DNA of 64,000 bases from Candidatus Zixiibacteriota bacterium (lineage in GTDB: Bacteria; Zixibacteria; MSB-5A5; SM23-73-2), in assembly GCA_030615745.1 (NCBI GenBank), contig JAUWYR010000001.1, positions 1 to 64,000 on the forward strand, in the 5' to 3' direction. Each line of letters starts with the position of its first letter. Within the stretch, counting starts at the first letter, position 1. The position numbers and the translations under genes were made by a program. The notes under the pieces were generated by a model, which made no database searches, was not told where the DNA came from, and saw nothing but the letters and a program-made list of their open reading frames with translations. Positions 1-9,096 of the stretch are shown here, piece by piece.

Positions 1-501
1 AACAAAGGTGGCTAAAAGACCTCCGATACCTGCGCCCAAAGACTCCCATAGATAAACGCGGTTAACAAGAAAGGAGGGGAGACCTCTGAATTCCCAGAAC
101 CTTGAGTTCAAGACAAAGAGAATACCCCACAAAAGGCATAATGGGCTTAAAGCTAAAAAGGAGAAAAAAAGCATCGGGAAAAAGCTCGTTATCTCACCCG
201 GCAGAATTCCCAAAAAAATTCTTGAGAAGCGAATTCCAAATACAGTTCCCAAAAGAATAAACGATGTGACAAAATACCATAAAAAAAGGGTTTTGTATGA
301 AGCGTTTTTGGGGTAGATTTTTTCTCCTAACTTAGACCCCACCCCCACCCAGAAAAGCCAGACGAAAAACAAAGCTCCCAAACAGAGCTCATTTCCGAAA
401 AACGAGACAACCATCTCCCGGAAAAGGACTATCTGGGAGACCATCGACGAAAAACCCAAAATCAGACAAGCTGAAAGGAATCGGATTTTATTCAAATTCA
501 T
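1..501 (-). CDS. Spermidine-synthase-like membrane protein, N-terminal part (runs off the window)
   Basis: Partial gene read from the ATG at 501 down to the left edge; 167 codons are visible with no stop. The product starts with a hydrophobic helix followed by SQIVLFREMVVSFFGNE, then further membrane segments, and ends at the edge with YLWESLGAGIGGLLAT. This pattern (a first helix with QIVLxRE, and a later xxESLGxxxGG) is typical of the multi-pass domain of fused MFS/spermidine-synthase-like proteins. The methyltransferase-like half would lie outside the window. No other gene is close enough to suggest an operon. Family assignment is from pattern memory; the substrate is unknown. Confidence 0.7.
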   Translation of the reverse strand, partial: MNLNKIRFLSACLILGFSSMVSQIVLFREMVVSFFGNELCLGALFFVWLFWVGVGSKLGEKIYPKNASYKTLFLWYFVTSFILLGTVFGIRFSRIFLGILPGEITSFFPMLFFSFLALSPLCLLWGILFVLNSRFWEFRGLPSFLVNRVYLWESLGAGIGGLLATFV

Positions 502-547
502 GCTATAAAAACTTATCGGCAAAAATTTATTCGCGTTCTTTTACTTC

Positions 548-647
548 TGGAGTGTAAAGCCCCCCCGCCTTTGGCGGGGGGATCTACGACTTCAGCTTTA
601 CTTTAAAAATTCATCTTTATAAACCTAAAGGTTTATCGTAAAGATGT
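548..647. repeat. Intergenic hairpin repeat, TGGAGTGTAAAGC family (copy 1)
   Basis: Begins TGGAGTGTAAAGC, contains a C-rich/G-rich hairpin around a CCGCCTTTGGCGG core, then ATCTACGACTTCAGCTTTAC and a second small hairpin AAACCTAAAGGTTT. Near-identical modules recur at 4719-4796, 12819-12906 and, in shorter forms, elsewhere in the window. Confidence 0.85.
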
Positions 648-698
648 CGTCAAGACTCTTCGAGCTTCGCATACTCCGCGTTAAATCCTAAAATATTT

Positions 699-766
699 GT
701 AGGCACGAATCTCTTGATGCATACGCATTTATTCGTGCACCTTTGCACAGATAAATCTGTGCCTAC
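699..766. repeat. Nested inverted repeat, GTAGGCAC...GTGCCTAC family
   Basis: Outer arms GTAGGCAC and GTGCCTAC enclose two hairpins: an ACGAAT/ATTCGT pair and GCACAGATAAATCTGTGC. The same composite is at 48271-48320, and the second hairpin alone is at 4594-4615. It lies just downstream of the stop of the restriction-methylase gene on the minus strand. Confidence 0.8.
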
Positions 767-778
767 ATTCAACTGATT

Positions 779-3700
779 TTAAACTTTTCCTTCAACGATT
801 TTGATCTCGTCCTCAGTTAAGCCATAAAGCAGATACACTATTTGGTCAATTAAATTATCTGTAGCACCTATTTTGGTCTTTAGAGGTCTAAGCTTCTTTA
901 AACTTGAATTGAATTCGTTCTCGATGTTCTCCCGGAGGGTGCGACCAATTTTTATTCTGTTCCTTCTTAATACACCCAAAATAGTTTCTAAATTATGGTC
1001 GTGATAATCTTTTACTTTAGTTTTTAATTTTAGCCTTTCAATATCGGTTTTAATTTCCCCTGCAAGCCATTTCAAAAACCCTTTGACCTCTTTTTGTTTT
1101 TCTTTGTTCATTTTAATCATCTGCTCAGCTAAGAAGGCTAAAAAATCATGGACCACATCGGATTTTTCAGGAGTACTGATAAGGTATTGATAGATCATTT
1201 TGCCGATTTTAGAATTTCGAAATTCTGAAGCAGATGAAAAAGTTGAAAATTGCACCAACTTTATAACCTTTGCGAATATAATTTCTAGCTTATGCAATAG
1301 CTTGGCACGCTGGGTAGGGGATGTAGTGAATGAAATTCGACGAATTGGTAATTTGCCAATATAATAATCATCAAAATCCATAGTCCTTATTGCTTTTCCA
1401 AATATAAATCTATAAGCATACCAGGAGGAAAAGAAGGAGTTCATTAACGAAGTGATGAAAGCTAAGGAATAGTGTTTATCAGTAACTACAGTATTTTCTA
1501 TTGTGTCTAATGTCAACACACCTTTATTATCAAGAGTTGACATGAGGATGATATGATCAACGGGGTATAAAACATGAGCAACTATTCTTTGACTAAGAAT
1601 CTTTGGTTGTGATAACAATTCCACCTTCCCTCTGACTTTTTCTAGGACACTTTTTAGAATTGTTTCATCACTTTCAAATAGCATGTATCTTGCTATATGA
1701 TCTCCACGAAATATTTGAATTCTACTAGCTCCTTTATTAACGTATTTCTGAAAAGGTAACCCCCTTGCACTTACGCTTATATTTCTCATGAAAAATTTCC
1801 AAGATAAGACCTTATTAAATATTTGAAGTTCCTTCTTACTTATACCGAGTAATAAAGAATCGGTGAGTAAGCAAATATCTTTTGATATTTCACAAGGCGT
1901 ATCTACTCCAGATTTTTGAAGAATAACTGAGTTGTAATTGTTTGCTTTTAAGTAATTTTCAGAAATTACGATTACTGCTTGCTCCAATAACACTTCTTCA
2001 AATGCTTTACTTGCATCAGCGGCAATGACTAAATCCTTGAGGATTAGATCTCTGCCAGGGGCCCACTTTTGGCTGAATGCAAGAGACTTAGGTATTATAA
2101 AACTGAAAAATCCACTTTCTCGCTTTTTTGCCAAGCTCCTTTCAATAAAAACCATAGCACTATTCTTGTTGTGCTTGCTATGTTCATATTCATATTCTAT
2201 ATATTTTCTCTCGAAATTATCAAACGTTGCTCCATACGGCGGATTCCCTATCACCGCATCGAATCCAGGATTGTCTTTCTGCCTGCCATACTCATCAAAG
2301 AAAATTTCTGGAAATTCAAGCTCCCAGTGGAAGAATCTTTTTTCATTTGCAGTTTTTCCAGCCTTGTTAAAAATATCTTTATGTGCTTTCTCACTGAGCT
2401 TTCTCTTTGTTTCATCCCTTATTCCTTCAACCGTTGCCCGATAAACACTATCATACATAAGATTGCCAAAATACGACGAAGTCCACAGGTCAGCGATTTT
2501 CTTATACTTTTCTCTCCCTTTTTCCAAAGTAGCTAATAAACTATATTTCTCATCAATTGCCTTCTTAGTAATCGATTCTTTTAGTTCTATTTCTTTCTCT
2601 AATTTCAGAAAATGCCATACATCTTGCTTAAACCACTCCTCTTGAATGAAGGAAAGCTGATCCTCAGATGGTTCTTTTTTCTTTTTAGATTTTTTAACTG
2701 GAAGGTAGCCTAAATCTTTTAATTTAGCACCTATCAAACTATTTCCACATCTCAAATGGTGATCCAGAAAAGAAAGAGGTTTGCCTTTTGCTACGGTAGC
2801 TAACCATAAAGATAGTTTTGCTAATTCCACAGCTAAAGGATTTAAATCCACCCCATAAATACACCTTTCAACTATTTGCCTTTTCCAGAAGTTTAACTCA
2901 TTTTCATCATCCATTCCCTCTTGTGTTTTAACTTCAGGATGGGTCGCTATTGCTTCAGCTAAAAATTCAGTAGCGCGAACTAAAAAATGACCCGAACCCA
3001 TAGCAGGGTCTAATACATTTAGTTCTAAAATTTCTTCCGGGGATTTTCCATTGCTTAAAGGACCCAAGGTGTTTTCCACAATATATTTTACAATATAATC
3101 AGGAGTGTAATAACTTCCTGTAGCCTTTCTTTCACTTTTGTCTGTGGCTAAGTAGATCTCACCAGGCTTTAATTCCTTCAAGATTTTTTTATTTTTTGTT
3201 TGGTCTGCCGAAACAACTTTTTCTTTTCTCTTTTCTTTGATTACATATTGTATCTTTTTAGCTTCTATTAATCTGTGTTCTAAAAGACCTTCATAGATTG
3301 AACCGAGATGTCTAATTTCAAGATCACGAAAACTGACGAACTCTAACCTCTCCTCTTTTTCTCTTTTAGTTGGAGTTCTGGACAGTAAATCGATGACTTT
3401 TGAAAGATATGAGTCCCCTATATTATATTTTTCTAAAAATAAATTTTTTTCTGGTTTGAATAATCCCCCGTTATATTCTGGAACATTTAAGTTCTTATCT
3501 CCCTTGTTAATTAATTGAAAGAGATTTTTTAATCTGGACCAGTAAATTACGCTGCTGGATAATAGAGTTTCGTCACGAGTTAGCTTCTTAGCTATCTCTT
3601 TTTTAAGATCATCTAGACTATAAGTCATTCGATAGCTTGTGTTCTCCTCTATGGGCAGGAGGCTGCGGCTTTCTGCATAGAGAATGAAAAGGAGACGATA

Positions 3701-4576
3701 AAGCAAAATTAGGCAATTTTCTCTTATTTTCTCCAAGCTGGCTGTAGTCAATTTGTTATCAGGATAGTTCAAAAAGCCATTAGCTGCTTCCTCTAAGGCA
3801 TCATACACTCTACTTTTTAGCTCATCTCCTATTTGGGTAGCGTAATCGAGAGATGATTTATAAACTTTATCTAAAAAGCATTCCCCTTGCGCATCTGGTA
3901 GAAATGCTTTTAACCTGAAAAAGTGATAGAAATATTTGAAACATTCCAAGTCATTTTGTTGAATAAGGATAGGCAAGTCGACTTGATAAAAGCTGTTGAG
4001 TTTGAAACTTGTTTCCCGATTATATATCCTCCATAAACGTCCATTAGTTAAAATTCCCCATTTTAGGTTGGTTGCTCTTAGATAAAAATCGATTTGATAA
4101 TTAGGATTATGATTGGTGAAGGCATCTTTTGACTTTGTATCTTTTCTGTCTAAAGGTCTATCCCAGTATTTGGCATCACCAACAGCAATTGCTTTTTTAA
4201 AATACTCTCTATATTTTTCTTGGATTAAGTTTTTGTCTGCTTCTTTTTTGGTTTTCTTATCCGAGAAGAATGCATAGTCTGGTCTTTTTTTGCCCTCAAT
4301 TGATAGAGTTCTTGGTTGTAATTGAAAATAAGGATTTATAATTTTCAAAACGGGCATGATAAAATTTTCCTCATTTCTCCTCTCATCTTCAAGAAGTTTT
4401 AATTGACCAGCGACTTTAGCATAAGTTTCAGTGATTTTCTGGAATGCCTCTTTCAAACCTTCTTCATCTTTCCAATTGTCAGTTTTTCTTAATACTTCCG
4501 CCAGATAATGATCAGAAAACAGATAATGATTTTGATGATTCTGCTTTATTAAAGGTAGTTGATAGTTTGAGCTCAT
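779..4576 (-). CDS. Solitary type IIG restriction enzyme / N6-adenine DNA methyltransferase (Eco57I-like)
   Basis: A single chain that should both methylate adenine and cleave DNA. Numbering from the upstream GTG at 4597, an N-terminal nuclease signature is visible as RPDY near residue 105 and GDAK near 140 (PD...D-x-K type). The SAM-binding motif I DPAMGSGHF is near residue 529 and the catalytic motif IV NPPY near 784. The C-terminal ~400 residues resemble a target-recognition domain. At about 1265 residues it has the usual length of this class. A GTG at 4597 opens the same frame, but it lies inside a dispersed palindromic repeat; the ATG at 4576 with AAGGGA just upstream is the better start. 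There is no specificity or restriction subunit next to it, so it is probably self-sufficient. It could be a BREX PglX-like methylase, but no other BREX gene is present. Confidence 0.85.
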   Translation of the reverse strand: MSSNYQLPLIKQNHQNHYLFSDHYLAEVLRKTDNWKDEEGLKEAFQKITETYAKVAGQLKLLEDERRNEENFIMPVLKIINPYFQLQPRTLSIEGKKRPDYAFFSDKKTKKEADKNLIQEKYREYFKKAIAVGDAKYWDRPLDRKDTKSKDAFTNHNPNYQIDFYLRATNLKWGILTNGRLWRIYNRETSFKLNSFYQVDLPILIQQNDLECFKYFYHFFRLKAFLPDAQGECFLDKVYKSSLDYATQIGDELKSRVYDALEEAANGFLNYPDNKLTTASLEKIRENCLILLYRLLFILYAESRSLLPIEENTSYRMTYSLDDLKKEIAKKLTRDETLLSSSVIYWSRLKNLFQLINKGDKNLNVPEYNGGLFKPEKNLFLEKYNIGDSYLSKVIDLLSRTPTKREKEERLEFVSFRDLEIRHLGSIYEGLLEHRLIEAKKIQYVIKEKRKEKVVSADQTKNKKILKELKPGEIYLATDKSERKATGSYYTPDYIVKYIVENTLGPLSNGKSPEEILELNVLDPAMGSGHFLVRATEFLAEAIATHPEVKTQEGMDDENELNFWKRQIVERCIYGVDLNPLAVELAKLSLWLATVAKGKPLSFLDHHLRCGNSLIGAKLKDLGYLPVKKSKKKKEPSEDQLSFIQEEWFKQDVWHFLKLEKEIELKESITKKAIDEKYSLLATLEKGREKYKKIADLWTSSYFGNLMYDSVYRATVEGIRDETKRKLSEKAHKDIFNKAGKTANEKRFFHWELEFPEIFFDEYGRQKDNPGFDAVIGNPPYGATFDNFERKYIEYEYEHSKHNKNSAMVFIERSLAKKRESGFFSFIIPKSLAFSQKWAPGRDLILKDLVIAADASKAFEEVLLEQAVIVISENYLKANNYNSVILQKSGVDTPCEISKDICLLTDSLLLGISKKELQIFNKVLSWKFFMRNISVSARGLPFQKYVNKGASRIQIFRGDHIARYMLFESDETILKSVLEKVRGKVELLSQPKILSQRIVAHVLYPVDHIILMSTLDNKGVLTLDTIENTVVTDKHYSLAFITSLMNSFFSSWYAYRFIFGKAIRTMDFDDYYIGKLPIRRISFTTSPTQRAKLLHKLEIIFAKVIKLVQFSTFSSASEFRNSKIGKMIYQYLISTPEKSDVVHDFLAFLAEQMIKMNKEKQKEVKGFLKWLAGEIKTDIERLKLKTKVKDYHDHNLETILGVLRRNRIKIGRTLRENIENEFNSSLKKLRPLKTKIGATDNLIDQIVYLLYGLTEDEIKIVEGKV

Positions 4577-4593
4577 GTTTCCCTTGAATGTAA

Positions 4594-4615
4594 GCACAGA
4601 TAAATCTGTGCCTAC
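4594..4615. repeat. GCACAGATAAATCTGTGC palindrome at the 5' end of the restriction-methylase gene
   Basis: An 18-base perfect palindrome followed by CTAC, identical to part of the element at 699-766. It lies directly upstream of the ATG of the minus-strand methylase gene and overlaps the alternative GTG start. Confidence 0.75.
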
Positions 4616-4718
4616 ATTTTTTAAATGAATATATCGAGTTTTTTTAAAAGGTCAAATAAAAAAGACTTAACGCCTTGGGTCTTTTTTGCACGAATAGAAT
4701 CTGTGTCAAGAAATTTTT

Positions 4719-4796
4719 TGGAGTGTAAAGCCCCCCGCTTTTAGCGGGGGATCTACGACTTCAGCTTTACTGATAAACCTAAAGGTTTATACTCCA
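4719..4796. repeat. Intergenic hairpin repeat, TGGAGTGTAAAGC family (copy 2)
   Basis: Complete copy bounded by TGGAGT and ACTCCA, with a CCCCCGC/GCGGGGG hairpin, the shared linker ATCTACGACTTCAGCTTTAC and AAACCTAAAGGTTT. It sits between the restriction-methylase and radical SAM genes. Confidence 0.85.
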
Positions 4797-4825
4797 AGAT
4801 AAATCTGTGCTCATAAATTAAGTGA

Positions 4826-5977
4826 TTATCCCCATACCCCGGGAATTATCTCCCCACAGAATTTGCACTTGTTATCTTTTATGTTCATCTCAGTTATGGT
4901 ATAGCCTATTCTCCCTATAATTTTCTTTTTGCAATTTGGACAAAAGGTGTTTTCGCCTTCATGTCCAAAAACATTGCCTATATATACATATTTTAATCCT
5001 GTTTCCAAAGCAATTTCCCTTGCCTTTTCCAAGCTTGAAACCGGGGTAGGGGGGAGGTTTTTTAGAAGATAGTGTGGATGGAAACGTGAAAAATGTATTG
5101 GAACCAAAGGACCTAAATCCTTCAACATCCACTTACACATCCTTTTTATATCTTTCATGTCATCATTAAGTGTTGGAACCATTAGATAGACGATCTCAAG
5201 CCATATCCCTATTTTAGCCAGATCAACCAATCTATCCATTATAGGCTTGAGCTCACATCTGCATATATCGCGATAATATTTTTCTGTGAACCCCTTGAAA
5301 TCCACCTTTATCGCATCGACCTCTTTGCAAAGCTCAACCAGTGGGTCATGGTTGATGTATCCAGCAGTTACAACCACGCTTTTTATGCCCTTTTTTCTCC
5401 CTTCTTTTGCGCAATCGAGCATATATTCATAGAAGATAACCGGCTCAGAATAAGTATAGGCTATGGACTCACAACCATTGTGCTCAGCATAGCTTGCCAC
5501 CAGCTCTGGTGTCAAATTATAATTATCCACCTGTTCAGGCCGCACCTGGGAGATCTGCCAGTTCTGACAGAACTTGCAATTCATATTGCAACCAGCGGTG
5601 GCTATTGAAAAAGCTTTTGTCCCAGGTAAAAAATGAAAGAATGGCTTTTTCTCAATAGGGTCAACATTCGCTGAACAGATAAGGGAATGGACTAAAGTGT
5701 AATATACCCCATCCTGATTTTCCCTCACACCACAATACCCTCTTTCCTTATCTCCCACCTTACATTCCTTTGGACAGAGCAGACATTGAATCTCTTTGTG
5801 CTCAAGCTTTTTATAATATTTAGCTTCAACCTTGGAAAGCTTGGTTGTTCTTTCTTGTGCATAGGCTAAGGGAATTCCTTCCAGAATGGAGAAGTCACCC
5901 AGAACCTTGGGCGCTAAAATTCCGCCAGTGGCAGCTATTGAGTATTTCAAAAAATCTCTTCTTTTTATCTTAAACAT
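4826..5977 (-). CDS. Radical SAM enzyme of the AmmeMemoRadiSam (AmrS) / Pfl-activase-like type with Tat leader
   Basis: 383 residues. A twin-arginine leader (KIKRRDFLKYS, then a hydrophobic stretch) suggests export or membrane attachment. CLLCPKEC near residue 60 and the later GYCG form the family's N-terminal cysteine set. ATAGCNMNCKFCQNWQ near residue 130 is the CxxxCxxC cluster that binds the 4Fe-4S/SAM centre. A C-terminal CPNC...CKFC pair looks like a further metal site. The family makes glycyl-radical-type activations; the substrate is unknown. It starts three bases after the stop of the DUF362 gene, so the two are almost certainly co-transcribed. The AMMECR1 and MEMO partners are not in the window. 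Confidence 0.85.
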   Translation of the reverse strand: MFKIKRRDFLKYSIAATGGILAPKVLGDFSILEGIPLAYAQERTTKLSKVEAKYYKKLEHKEIQCLLCPKECKVGDKERGYCGVRENQDGVYYTLVHSLICSANVDPIEKKPFFHFLPGTKAFSIATAGCNMNCKFCQNWQISQVRPEQVDNYNLTPELVASYAEHNGCESIAYTYSEPVIFYEYMLDCAKEGRKKGIKSVVVTAGYINHDPLVELCKEVDAIKVDFKGFTEKYYRDICRCELKPIMDRLVDLAKIGIWLEIVYLMVPTLNDDMKDIKRMCKWMLKDLGPLVPIHFSRFHPHYLLKNLPPTPVSSLEKAREIALETGLKYVYIGNVFGHEGENTFCPNCKKKIIGRIGYTITEMNIKDNKCKFCGEIIPGVWG

Positions 5978-5980
5978 AGA

Positions 5981-6907
5981 TTATCCTAAATTTATCTCGA
6001 CTAAATCTATTTTGTCCTGTCCGATATTTCCTAAATTATGTTCCTTATCTCCTGCGGTAAAGATATAGTTTGGTTTTCTTCCAGATTTTTCTAATGTAGG
6101 GAGATCATGGTTTTTCCTTATCTTCTCAATTATTTGATACCCAACAAAATCTACTGCCACAGGATCTGAACCTAAGATTATACCTCCATAAAGGTCAGAC
6201 CACTGTGGATGATATGCAGGACCACCATTATATTGAATTCTTAAAGCATCGCAGATTATAAGTTTATTTTGTTCTCTAATCTGGGGCATGAAATTAAGGT
6301 CAGCAACGAATGGATTGCATCCGTTATCGTGATATTTGTTGGGATTATGAATTGCGCCGAAATAGTTTTTCATTGCGCAGGTAACACCTGCTAAGGCATG
6401 GTCTTTTAAAATGGGTATATTTATCTGAACATTGGTATAATCGGTCATTATCCTGCTGAAAAGGCTTCCGACATCTTTATAGGTAAAAAGATCTGTGGTG
6501 TAGCCAACTCCTCTGGCATCTGTTCCAAAACATAAAAGGTCTTTACCTTTATAATTTACAGGAAAACCGACCTCTTGTAGTTCCTGGGTTGACCTTTCCC
6601 AGACTATAAATCTTTTCTTCTGAAACCCTGCTTTTTCAAATAGATTGATTGTGGTGATGCAAAGTTCCGGATGGGTGGCAACCATTTTACCACCCAGGCA
6701 GTTGACCTTTATCCCGATATAATCTTTTTTTGAATAAAAATGCGAGATTGCGTCTCTAAAATCGGATTCAAAAGTCAAAGTAGTTAAACCTTTTGCGACC
6801 ATCTTTTGTAAAAGATTCAAGTCTAACTTCTTAGAAGAATTTATCACCCTTTTGCTTCGAACCAAGACTACCCTTGATTTACTTTTATTCAAGCCACTCT
6901 CTCTCAT
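5981..6907 (-). CDS. DUF362 domain protein
   Basis: About 308 residues from the ATG at 6907 (a TTG one codon earlier is also possible). The sequence follows the DUF362 pattern: KDYIGIKVNCLGGK near residue 80, IPILKDHALAGVTCAMKN near 165, and a late GSDPVAVDFVGYQI. In this family these elements belong to a domain often fused or linked to ferredoxins and radical SAM enzymes. No extra cysteine cluster is visible here, so it lacks its own ferredoxin domain. It is translationally close to the downstream radical SAM gene (three-base gap), which suggests a shared redox pathway. The biochemical role is not established. Confidence 0.85.
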   Translation of the reverse strand: MRESGLNKSKSRVVLVRSKRVINSSKKLDLNLLQKMVAKGLTTLTFESDFRDAISHFYSKKDYIGIKVNCLGGKMVATHPELCITTINLFEKAGFQKKRFIVWERSTQELQEVGFPVNYKGKDLLCFGTDARGVGYTTDLFTYKDVGSLFSRIMTDYTNVQINIPILKDHALAGVTCAMKNYFGAIHNPNKYHDNGCNPFVADLNFMPQIREQNKLIICDALRIQYNGGPAYHPQWSDLYGGIILGSDPVAVDFVGYQIIEKIRKNHDLPTLEKSGRKPNYIFTAGDKEHNLGNIGQDKIDLVEINLG

Positions 6908-7020
6908 CAAACTTCCCTGTCTTTTAGATACGAGGTTGTATCAGTCTTTTTGAGCATTTATGACCATGATTTTTTTTGGGTTTGCCCAACTAGTGCTTCA
7001 CCAACAAAATAAACCCAATA

Positions 7021-7112
7021 CGTAGGGGAGACCCTTGTGGTCTCCCGCTGGTAGTTGGGAGGGGGCCCCCCGCCAGAGGGGGGGGGATTTCGCCAAGCTC
7101 AACAAGTCCTTT
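7021..7112. repeat. Intergenic repeat, GTAGGGGAGACC...GGTCTCC family
   Basis: Contains a GGGGAGACC/GGTCTCC hairpin and a C-rich/G-rich hairpin with the core CCGCCAGAGG, followed by TTCGCCAAGCTCAACAAG. A close relative lies at 45272-45453 and the first module also at 21952. The rest of 6911-7350 is AT-rich with no gene seen. Confidence 0.7.
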
Positions 7113-7207
7113 CACTACAGAAAAATCTGCATTATTTAATTGGAATAACAATAGGAGCAAACCTGACAAGCATATAGAACTTTTTCTTACTTTTCTTCAG
7201 ATTTTTC

Positions 7208-7236
7208 TTGACTTTTGTTCAAGTTTTTATTAATTT
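7208..7236 (+). promoter_or_regulatory. Possible promoter for the 7351/7528 genes
   Basis: TTGACT and TAATTT are separated by 17 bases, a sigma70-like arrangement; the same spacing and -10 occur before the giant beta-helix gene (49704-49732). Position upstream of secreted-protein genes fits. Not experimentally supported. Confidence 0.4.
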
Positions 7237-7350
7237 TTGATAAGGCATAAAAGGTGTTTTTCTTTCCGGTTTTCAAGGTGAATCTGTTTTAAAAATAGAA
7301 AAAAGGGTTTTAACAAATGTTTAACTTTTCTCAAAAAAGGAGGTAGAAAA

Positions 7351-7443
7351 ATGCGGTTAAAAATTTTTATAGTTTTGGCAGTGGTGCTCTGGGCTTTACC
7401 CGCTTTTGCCCAAGCAGTTGATACTGTTTGGGTAAGAAGATAA
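7351..7443 (+). pseudogene. Truncated secreted protein: signal peptide plus a few residues
   Basis: A 30-codon frame with a strong AGGAGG site ten bases upstream. It encodes a classic signal peptide (MRLKIFIVLAVVLWALPAFA), followed by QAVDTVWVRR and a stop. The mature part DTVWVRR is how many secreted repeat proteins of these bacteria begin, so this is probably the 5' remnant of a lost larger gene that still carries its translation signals. A true 30-residue exported peptide cannot be excluded. Confidence 0.5.
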
Positions 7444-7527
7444 AGGGGACGGAGAAATGGCGATGAATTTCTGGTTCGTTTATAAAGAAATTATACGTCA
7501 TTGGACAAAAAAACAAAGGAGGTAGAT

Positions 7528-8793
7528 ATGCGTGATATGATAAAAAGACGGACAAGAGAGATAACCAGAAGGGGAGGTGTTCCTCTTTTGGTCCTTTTCA
7601 TTTCAATAGTCATCCCTCAGACAACAGTTCTTGCGCAAATTCCCCATATTGTCTCCACTTCACCAGAACAGAATGAGCTGAATGTGCCAGTTGACACCAA
7701 TATTTCAGTAACCTTTGATGTTGATATGAATCCATTAACGATTAACGAAACCAGTTTTATTGTCAATGCCAGGTCTACTGGTCTTCACCAAGGCACAATT
7801 ACTTACGACAGTCAAACTAAAACTGCAACTTCGGATCCTTTAGAGGACTTTGATGAAGGTGAAGCGGTAACTGTGGTGCTTACTACTGATATACAATCCT
7901 CTGAAGGGACTCCTCTGGACAGCAGTTATGCCTGGTCTTTCACTATAATAGTCATGGATGGCTCGGGCATCTTTACCCCCGATTCGGTCTATCCAGTCGG
8001 TGATTGGCCTCGGTCAGTCTTTGCTGCTGACCTGGATGGTGATGAAGACCTTGACCTGGCAACTGCAAATGTTGGTCCCGACAATGTCTCTGTTCTCTTG
8101 AACAATGGAGATGGCACCTTTGCCCCTGATTCGGTCTATCCAGTCGGTGCTTACCCTTCCTCAGTCTTTGCTGCTGACCTTGATGGCGATGGTGACCTTG
8201 ACCTGGCAACTGCAAATTGGAGTTCCTCCAACAATGTCTCTGTCCTTTTAAACAATGGAGATGGCACCTTTGCCCCTGATTCGGTCTATCCAGTCGGTTA
8301 TGAGCCTCGGTCAGTCTTTGCTGCTGACCTTGATGGTGATGAAGACCTTGACCTGGCAACGGCAAATTTTAATTCCGACAATGTCTCTGTCCTTTTGAAC
8401 AATGGAGATGGCACCTTTGCCCTCCATTCAGTCTATCCAGTCGGTGATGGCCCTTGGTCAGTCTTTGCTGCTGACCTGGATGGTGATGCTGACTTGGACC
8501 TGGCAACTGCAAATTGGTATTCCGACGATGTCTCCATCTTAATAAATCGTGAATTTATCTGCGGCGACGTCAATAATGACTGGGTTATCAACCTTGGTGA
8601 CGTAATCTATTTAGCCAATTATCTCCTTAAGGGCGGGCCAGAACCAGCATGCCCGCCAGCACCATACAGCGCATGCGCTGATGTTAATGGAGACTGCTTA
8701 CTCAACCTCGGAGATGTGATCTACTTAGCCAATTACTTACTGAAGTCAGGACCTGCTCCACACTGTGACTGTGGTGGCGCTTTAGGCAATTAG
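7528..8793 (+). CDS. Secreted VCBS/FG-GAP repeat protein with C-terminal dockerin-like domain
   Basis: About 421 residues. The start is the ATG at 7528, six bases after AGGAGG; the frame stays open upstream to a TTG at 7501 but that codon lacks a site. The product has a basic, then hydrophobic signal peptide ending near VLAQ, and an Ig-like (Big_5/SbsA type) domain at residues ~40-135. Next come four near-identical ~50-residue VCBS/FG-GAP repeats carrying AADLDGDxDLDLATAN. A duplicated GDVIYLANYLLK dockerin-like unit, with Ca-binding D-x-N-x-D positions, closes the protein. Such domains usually fold around calcium and lie outside the cell; a cohesin partner is not in view. The product probably acts as a surface or secreted beta-propeller; its ligand is unknown. 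Confidence 0.85.
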   Translation: MRDMIKRRTREITRRGGVPLLVLFISIVIPQTTVLAQIPHIVSTSPEQNELNVPVDTNISVTFDVDMNPLTINETSFIVNARSTGLHQGTITYDSQTKTATSDPLEDFDEGEAVTVVLTTDIQSSEGTPLDSSYAWSFTIIVMDGSGIFTPDSVYPVGDWPRSVFAADLDGDEDLDLATANVGPDNVSVLLNNGDGTFAPDSVYPVGAYPSSVFAADLDGDGDLDLATANWSSSNNVSVLLNNGDGTFAPDSVYPVGYEPRSVFAADLDGDEDLDLATANFNSDNVSVLLNNGDGTFALHSVYPVGDGPWSVFAADLDGDADLDLATANWYSDDVSILINREFICGDVNNDWVINLGDVIYLANYLLKGGPEPACPPAPYSACADVNGDCLLNLGDVIYLANYLLKSGPAPHCDCGGALGN

Positions 8794-8972
8794 CTCAAAT
8801 GAGTAAGCAACAGTAAGTTTTTCAGATGCAAAACAAAATCCAGATAGAACAGTCACAGTTCCGATTAATGCAGATTTTGAAATAACCCTTGTCTACTTAA
8901 TTATATCAGATTCTCACAAGAGTTGGTTGGCCTTCTAAATCAAGGAGGCGACCCTTTTCTTCACTGGGTTGC

Positions 8973-9000
8973 TCTCTGTTGGTCTTAAGACCAACAGAGA
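8973..9000. repeat. 28-base perfect palindrome
   Basis: TCTCTGTTGGTCTT followed by its exact reverse complement, centred at 8986/8987, downstream of the VCBS gene. It lacks a T-run, so it is a poor intrinsic terminator for the plus strand; it may be a protein-binding site or a stabilising hairpin. Nothing else is visible in 8794-9096. Confidence 0.7.
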
Positions 9001-9096
9001 AACAATCTATTAAGTGTATTTGATCATTCACCGATTAAGAATTCAGACTAAACAAGTTCTGTTTTTTGTCGAAAGAAGTAAAAAAGGAGGAGTAAG

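Noticed and set aside
7973-8365. Antisense frame over the VCBS repeats
   Set aside because: Low-complexity His/Gln/Gly-rich translation of the repeats on the wrong strand.
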